DNA of 64,000 nucleotides from Pleurostoma richardsiae (lineage: Eukaryota > Ascomycota > Sordariomycetes > Calosphaeriales > Pleurostomataceae). The notes below the pieces were generated by a model, which did no database searches, was not told where the DNA came from, and was given only the letters and a program-made list of their open reading frames with translations. The stretch spans positions 434,001 through 498,000 of the forward strand of contig JANBVO010000015.1 in NCBI GenBank assembly GCA_030052745.1, in the 5' to 3' direction. Both the position numbers and the translations under genes were made by a program. Positions 57,282 to 64,000 of the stretch are shown piece after piece (the stretch's first letter is position 1; each line of letters begins with the position of its first letter).

Positions 57282-60200
57282 CTACACCGTGCCCCTGGCC
57301 TGCCACAGCCCGAAGAACTGCCCCTGGCCTGACGCGATGAGCTCCCGCGGGTTGCCGCGCTCGACGACCCTGCCGCCGTCCATGACGAGGACTTCGTCAA
57401 AATCCTCAACCGTCTCCAGCCGGTGCGCCACAGCAATCAGCGTCCGGTCGCGCAGCCGCGCCCGCAACAGCCTCTGGATCCGCGCGTCGCTCTCGGCATC
57501 CAGACTCGCCGTCGCCTCGTCGATGATAACGACCCGCGCGCTCGACACCAAAGTCCGCGCAATCGTCACCAGCTGCCGCTCTCCCTGTGAGAGATTCGAC
57601 CCCTGCGCCGCGATATGCCTGCTCAGCGCCCACGGTCCATCGTCTCCGGCCCCGGAACTGCCCATCGCGGCTCCCAGCACGTCCTCGAGCACGTCGTCGG
57701 GCACGGTCCCGCTGAAGTCGAGGTTGAAGCGGAGCGACCCCTCAAATAGCACTGGGTCCTGCGGGATGAAGCCTACCGCCCGCCGCAGCCTCTCCGCGTC
57801 CACCGTATCGACGTCCACACCGTCCACCGTCACACAACCCGCCAACCTGGTTGCCAGCCGGAGGATTGTCGCTACCAGCGAGCTCTTTCCACTGCCCGAT
57901 CGGCCCACCACTGCAATACGCTGCCCTGGGTCCGCCACCAGGTTGACGCCCGACAGGACCGGCTCAGCATCCAAGGCATAGGCAGCTGCTACGCCCCGCA
58001 GTTCCACCCTACCTCTCGGCGGCCAGCCCGCAAGGTCCTGGCTGGGCGGCACCGGGGCCACTACGAAGGGCTCCTGGGGGGTGTTATGGATGTACTGCTC
58101 CAGCCGCCTGAAGCTGCTCATCTCGACCTCCAATAGGCTCGAGAGATAGACGACATCTAGCGGAGGATAGCTGTCAGCGAGTGGCAACGCCAGTACGAGA
58201 AGTCGGGGTCTGCTGGCCGTAGCGAGCCATCTACTTACATAAGAGGGCGGTGCAAAGCGTTGTGGAACTCGTCATGCTGAAGCCCACTGTTGCCGGGCTG
58301 GCCTCACGCGACATCATTGCCAGCACTGCCGTCGATAGCGAGATGAGCCCTGCATAGACGTCCATTCGGACTGCCAGCCATCGCTGGCACGCGCTGACCG
58401 CCTCCCACCCGCGCAGGTACTGGACCAGCGCCAGTTGAAACTGCTCCCGGAACGCTGGCTCGGCCCGGTGGGCGCGGATGACCTCAATGCCAGCCACGGC
58501 ATCAGAGACGCCGGAGAGGAGGGGAGAGAGACTCGCGGCGTAGAGCTGCTTGGCCGCGGTTGAACCGTACGAGTATACCTGGCCCGTTAGCAGGCCGAGG
58601 CCGAGCAGGACCGTAGCCGGAACGAGGAATGTCGGCAGCATGGAGGAGACGGCGGCCAGGCGGAAGCCGATGGCGAGGTAGTTCTCCACTACTTGCTTGA
58701 GCAACTCCGTCACTGTATTGTCGAGGGAGAACATGTCCGAGGAGAAGCGATTCATGATCTGGCCCGCCGGTGTGCTCGTGATCCAAGCATACGTCGCCCC
58801 CAAGACAGAGGCGAGCATCGATGCATGTTCCTTGCGGCTCGCAGTCAGGGAGCCCCGGAAGAAGAGGAACGAGGAGCCGGTGGAGAGAGCCAGCTGGGCT
58901 ATCCCCAGGGCAGTGAAAGCGGCCAGATACCCGGCGGCGGTGCTCCTCTGGTCCGGCTCGCCTGCCTCGCCTTTGTTGGTTCCTGACCAGAGGGCAAGAG
59001 AGAAGGAAGAGGCGACGTCCGACGCGTGGGTGCACAGGATCGCAACGCACAACGCAGTCAAATACGGAGCGGAGCCGAAGAGCTTGAGGAGCTTCAGCAC
59101 ATAGAAGCGCCCGCTCAAGCCATCCATGATAGCTTCCACGGGAGCTGCTCCGGTGGTGGAGGATTGCGGTGCGGATTTGTTAAGGGATGCGATGGTCGAC
59201 GGCAGCGAGCTCGAAACCAACACGCTGCCTTCGGTACACGTCGTGGAGTCTGAGGCAACGGAGGCGACCTCGCACTCTGCGACTTTCAGCTCTGTGCCGC
59301 CTTTGCCGAGGTCGATAAGAGTCTCCTCGTTCGAGCTTGTCACCCTCTGCACACCCCCATCCCCAAGCTCAATAAGCAGGTGTGCGCTGTCCCGGCACCT
59401 TGCGTTCTCTGTAACGAGCACCGTCGACCGTCCCTCCATCAGGGGGCCCAGTATGCATCTGTCCGCTACCCAGCTAGCTGTAGCCGCATCCAGTGCTGAT
59501 AGTACGTTGTCGAGGAGTACCGTTTTTGTCCCGGCATATACGGCCCTCGCCAACGCGACGCGCGCTCTTTGTCCGCCGGATAGGGCGCTGCCGTCCTCGC
59601 CGACGTCTGTGAGGTCGCCGTCGGGCATCGTCGACGCGAAGTCAACGTCCAGGGCGACAGCGTGGATGACTTCCTGGTAGCGACTCTCGGAGAAGGCCGA
59701 GTTGAAGACGATGTTGTCCCTGATGGTACCCCGCCGCAGCCAGGGAGCCTGACCTGCGTAGGAGATCGTCTCGTCCGGCTTAGCACCAATACTCATGTAG
59801 CCGCTGACGACCGGTTGCTCGCCCAGTAGCGCCTTGAGGAGGGTAGACTTCCCTGACCTGACACACTTAGCATGATTCGAGCGGAGGACAACGAGGTGTC
59901 TAGGTGACCTGCTTACCCTGTCTTGCCGACGATAACGTTCAGGCCCCCAGTCACTAGATCAAAACTGCAGTGTCTAAGGACTGGGCTGACCGATCCGTCC
60001 AGGCTGTAGTATCCAACAGTGGCATCGCGGGCACCGAAGAGCTTCCCATCCAGATATGAATCTGCGCCGCTGCTGACGGCAGGAGTTTCGTCGTCGAGGA
60101 TCCTTTCCAGGTCGTCGTCAAGGAACAGAACAACCCGCCTCAGAGAAGCCGTGCCCTGGGCATACGTGCTAACGCCGATGACTGCCAGCGAAAGCATCTC

Positions 60201-61884
60201 CTTTAGCGTCTTGAACACTGCAGCCACGGTGAAGGCGACGGATGGCGTGAGGGGCATCCCGGCACCGAGGGTGTAGATGCCCAGTGACATGGTGAGCGGC
60301 ACAAGGACAAAGGCCGAGGAGACTGTCTCGGATACCGTCATAATGATCAGTTTTCTCCATATACTCTGCAGTTCAGCCTGCCGCTTCTCGTCGATCCAGG
60401 CGGTAAACGCCGACGCCCGCCCCAGCATCTTGATGGTCTGCAGCGCTCGCACCACTTCACCTACACGGCGCACACGCGCGTCGACAGCGGCCATGACTCG
60501 CGTCTGGGCAAGGCCCTGGTAGCGGTTTACGTACCACGAGATGGGCACGCGGGTGAGTAGGATCACCAGCAGGCCCGGGACGTAGGCCCATCCAATGGTA
60601 TCGTACAGCAGCAAGCTGGCAGTGACCACCTCGACAGGGACCATGAATCCCGCCATGATCGAGTATCGCAGTGTCGCCATCTTGTCCACATCTGCCGCGA
60701 TGTGGTTCGTGATCCGCGCCGCGTCAGGCCGCTGTCCCGGACGGTGCTTCAGCAGTTTGTGATGGACGGTGCAAATGACCGTGGACTTGAGGTGGCAGAT
60801 ACCCTGCGTCGAAAGGTACTCGAATGTCTGCATGAACAGACCGCGCACGACGGGCGACACGCCGAATAGCGCCGCCGAGAACCACGGCCGGAATAGCGAC
60901 GCAGATCCCTCGAGGTGCGTGAGCAGCCCGCGCAAGCCGACCGACCCCAGAAGCTCGGATAGGCCGCAGAGCACCATGAGCGCGGCCATAGCTGCCAGCC
61001 GGGGGCGGAAGAGGTACCACAGCGCCCGCGCGCTGGACCTGCCTCTCTTGCACTCGTTCCTGAACGCCACGAACCAAGCGTCTGGGTCGCTGCCCTGGCT
61101 AAGGGGTGGCAGGTTCTGCACTTCGATGCCACGAGCCCGGCTGCGGTAGCTCGCAAGGACGAATGGACTAATCCACCCATACGTCCACCATTTCGTTATA
61201 GGCGCGCAGGTGTCCCTGGGGTGTAGCGGCGTGTCGCCCGGGATCGTGCCGGGCTGCGAGGGCGTGACCAAGGGGAGGACGATAGCGGCGAGGATTGTGC
61301 AGCTGACGTTGGCTAGCTCTGCCGCGGATAGGGTCGAGATGTCCCATCCCGAGCCCGCCAGGATGGCAGGGAACACATAGCCCGGGACTGTGCTGGCCGC
61401 AAAGATTCCGAGTCCGAGGGCATTTGCAGCCGCACACAAGTTTCCACGGGCCTTGCTGCTGGTGAGGGAAAGAACTCGCAGCGCGAGAGCGCATGACTAG
61501 TAATACGGTGAGTTATATGCGGCAAGGTCTCGTAACAGACACAGATGATAAGGTAGGTGCCAATAATGTTGAGGCTTTACTCACCCATACGATGATGCAG
61601 GCAACGGCCTCTACCTTACGAGCTCCGTGGGTGTGAGACAGGCAGGCGATGCTGGCCGCAAGACACGCCGCAGCTGCGCCGCCGCTGAGGAAATCGACAA
61701 GCGCAGTTCTACGCGGAGCGCGTTCCTGGGCATTATCTTTGTATCGGATGTCAGTCCGGAGCGTCTTCTTTGCCAGGATGCCCAGTGTTGTAATCGTGTA
61801 AACGACTAGGAGCGAAACTTTGAGGAGGACGTGTGAGTCCAGGCCGGTGTGCTGCAGGAGCACTCGAGACACGGCAATCTCCAT
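57282..61884 (-). CDS. ABC transporter, ABCC (MRP/YCF1-like) subfamily
   Basis: Full-length exporter of conjugates, drugs or metabolites at the vacuolar or plasma membrane. Exons 61884..61585, 61496..59917, 59857..58239 and 58156..57282 give 1457 aa, normal for ABCC. Order: TMD0-like helices (about 1-160), TMD1, NBD1, TMD2, NBD2. The NBD1 Walker A (GKTGSGKST) is split by the second intron; its signature LSGGQ is at 719-723 and Walker B TVLLD at 739-743 is followed by Asn744 instead of an acidic residue. NBD2 has Walker A GRSGSGKS (1251-1258), signature LSQGE (1355-1359) and VVIIDE (1375-1380). The asymmetry suggests ATP hydrolysis mainly at the NBD2 Walker B site, as in other ABCC proteins but more extreme. 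An additional short upstream exon cannot be excluded. It is divergent from the carboxypeptidase. Confidence 0.95.
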
Positions 61885-62360
61885 CGCCTCCCCTGGTTTG
61901 AAGTTCTCTTAGATACGGCTGGCGATGTCCTCAGCTGCACGAGGGCTTCATGCTGTTCAGCTGCTGTAGTATTACAGAGCCGCCCTTATGGGACCTCACA
62001 GGTGATCTTCCGATACAATCCGCGTCTCCCGCGGCGAAAACGCCATTCCGCGTCTAGAACCGCCTGGCTCAGCTCTGCTGAACAGCATCGTAGGGCGTTA
62101 CCGAGACAGGAAACGCTGCGGAATGGCAGAAGTTCCGTAGTTGGCGCTTATTCCCGTCGCTCACCCGCCGTAGCCATATACTCAAATGGGACAAGTGCCG
62201 TCGCCGCGTTCTGACTCGCGCAAGTTAGGGCGACCACGATATCTGCCCCTCGCCCAAGTTGCTGTCGCTTCTTGCCCGCGCCGGAGTGGCCTTTCCGCCA
62301 AGGAGACCGCGCTGAAGAAATCTCCTACTGCGATAGACTGTGCTATAGACTGAAGCAGCC
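61885..62360. promoter_or_regulatory. divergent promoter region, ABC transporter / carboxypeptidase
   Basis: A 476-bp region. TATAGACTG occurs twice just before the carboxypeptidase ATG (about 62331-62356). No clear operator. Confidence 0.45.
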
Positions 62361-64000
62361 ATGGCCCCTCTATCGCGCATCTTTGCGGGCGCTCTCGCCG
62401 CCGCCTCGTGCCTTAGTGGTGCTGCCGCAGCTGCTGTCGCTGCGCCAATACACCAGCAGCAAGTGCTTGGTGTCAGTGGAGATGACGGGTATGCGGAGTA
62501 CCGCCTGCCCGAGTACCCTGAGCACGCTGTTCGGATGCGCAAGCAGAATGATGATATCTGCGATGCTGGTTCTACGCAGTATACTGGGTGGATTGACCAT
62601 GCCGGCAAGCATATCTTCTTCTGTGAGTACCAACTTACAATGACCCCATTCCTGCTTCACCACAAAGGCTAATGCAACCCAACAGGGTATGTTGAGAGCC
62701 TCAATGATCCTGAGCATGACCCCCTCAACCTGTGGATGACCGGCGGCCCCGGATGCAGCGGTCTCATCGGTAAGCAAGAGCTCACTGCAGTCAACCGAGA
62801 TGCGTAGCTTGTGGCGCGGATACTGACGATCATCTTCAGGGATGATGATGGAGCTGGGACCATGTTTGATAAACCCGGACGGTAACGGCACCCACCGAAA
62901 TCCCTTCTCCTGGACAAGCAACGCCTCCATGATCTTTATCGACCAGCCCGCGGGCACGGGCTTCTCCTACGTTGATGAGGGTGTCGACATGCCGGCGGAT
63001 TCCTTCATCGCCGCCGCAGACACGTACATCTTCCTGCGCACGCTCCTGACTGCTTTCCCCCACCTGCGCTCCCTACCCTTCCACATCTCGGGCGAGAGCT
63101 ACGGCGGCCACTACGTCCCTACCGTAGCCGCCGAGATTGTGCGCTATAACGCGATCGAGGAACACCTGGGAGGCGATTTCCTCATCCAGCTGGAGTCCGT
63201 CCTCATCGGCGACGGCTTCGTCTCGCCCCTCGACACCACCTACGGCTACTACGAGACGCTCTGCACCACCAAGCCCGGTGTCGCGGAGCCCATCTTCAAT
63301 GCCACGCGCTGTGCTCTGATTGCCGAGGCCCTGCCCCGCTGCGAGTATCTGCACGAGGCTTGTTACGCCTATCCGGACGACATCCTCTGCCACGCGGCCG
63401 ACTCCTTCTGCTCGGGCCAGATCCGCGCCCTCTTCGACGGCGAGACAGGAGCGGGGGGACGTGACCCTTTCGACATCACGCGCACGTGTGAGATTGACCA
63501 GCTGTGCTACCTCGGCGTGCTGCGCATCGAGGAGTACATGAACACGCCCGCAGTCTGGGCCGCGCTCGAGGTTCCTGACGAGGTGGCCAACTTCTCGGTC
63601 CTGAGCCTTGAGGTCCAGGACCTGTTTGGCAGGGGCAACGACCTGTATGTCAGTACGGCTCGCGAGGTGCGGTTCTTGCTTGAGGAGGGCGTTGACGTCC
63701 TGGTGTATAACGGCAATCTGGACCTGGCGTGCAACACCGCTGGCAACCTACGTTGGGCCGAGAGGATGCCGTGGTCGGGGCAGGCCGACTTCGCGGCCAG
63801 GGATCTGGCGCCATGGTATGCAGAGAGGGACGGGCAGACGGTAAAGGCGGGTACGATGAAGGAGGTTGTCGCGAGGGGCAGAGACAAGGAGGCCAGGTTC
63901 TCATTTGTCACTGTTGACTCGTCGGGCCACATGGTGCCGCTGGACCAGCCTGAGATATCACAGCAGATGATGCTCACCTGGATTTCTGGCGGGAGCTTCC
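62361..64000 (+). CDS. serine carboxypeptidase, family S10, 3'-truncated by window end
   Basis: Secreted or vacuolar exopeptidase releasing C-terminal residues. Exons 62361..62622, 62686..62769 and 62840..>64000; the frame is still open at the end, at least 502 aa. A signal peptide (about 1-28) ends in an Ala-rich stretch, then a propeptide-like region. Oxyanion/substrate motif is [10 protein letters not shown]. The catalytic triad is Ser202 in GESYGG, Asp410 in NGNLDLACN and His479 in SGHMVP. The S10 acid-pair region differs somewhat, reading GCSGLIG. Cys-rich middle segments fit the family's disulfides. Start context is GCCATGG. It is not obviously linked to the ABC transporter. Confidence 0.94.

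Overview
The window is nuclear DNA of a filamentous ascomycete (Pezizomycotina). The evidence is short GT-AG introns of about 46-140 nt with CTRAY-like branch points in nearly every gene, several fungal Zn2Cys6 regulators, Dal5-type and DHA1-type MFS carriers, a G1 (eqolisin) peptidase, and nuclear tRNA genes with introns after position 37. I cannot name the species. No transposase or reverse transcriptase is recognisable, and there is no polyketide synthase, NRPS or terpene synthase backbone gene.

Layout. 0-16 kb: a 5'-truncated Dal5-type transporter, a secreted GMC oxidoreductase, a DHA1 transporter divergent from a two-repeat Myb factor, tRNA-Lys(CUU), gluconokinase, and a Zn2Cys6 regulator divergent from a second DHA1 transporter. 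16-25 kb: a long gene-poor stretch, a broken Ca2+/H+ exchanger pseudogene, a GFA-domain protein, a Thr-rich PAN-like membrane protein and a nine-exon Dal5-type transporter. 25-51 kb is dense in redox enzymes: a 2OG-Fe(II) oxygenase, an AIF/FSP1-like flavoprotein with a likely mitochondrial presequence, a regulator-like protein lacking a zinc cluster, an SDR ketoreductase, a BBE-type FAD oxidase, an NmrA-type reductase, a Zn2Cys6 regulator, a G1 peptidase, a flavin monooxygenase-like protein, a SAT4/rhodopsin-like pseudogene and a cytochrome P450. Two more tRNA genes lie in this stretch. 52-64 kb: an MCT-type MFS carrier, a Zn2Cys6 regulator, an ABCC (MRP-type) transporter and the 5' part of a serine carboxypeptidase.

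How the genes may work together. The content is tailoring enzymes, regulators and exporters without a scaffold-making enzyme. This fits catabolism or detoxification of exogenous compounds, or one flank of a cluster whose backbone lies elsewhere. Several divergent regulator/enzyme or regulator/transporter pairs (Myb/DHA1, Zn2Cys6/DHA1) suggest local control. The link between the genes is inferred from position only.

The most unusual feature is a tRNA-Leu(AAG) gene at 33.3-33.4 kb with two interruptions. One is the expected 18-nt intron after position 37. The other is a 52-nt insertion in the D-loop that has all the hallmarks of a spliceosomal intron: GTAAGT, ACTAAC and CAG. If both are removed, a complete 82-nt class II tRNA remains. 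Exon boundaries below were placed by hand from splice consensus, reading frame and family similarity recalled from knowledge; no alignment was run.
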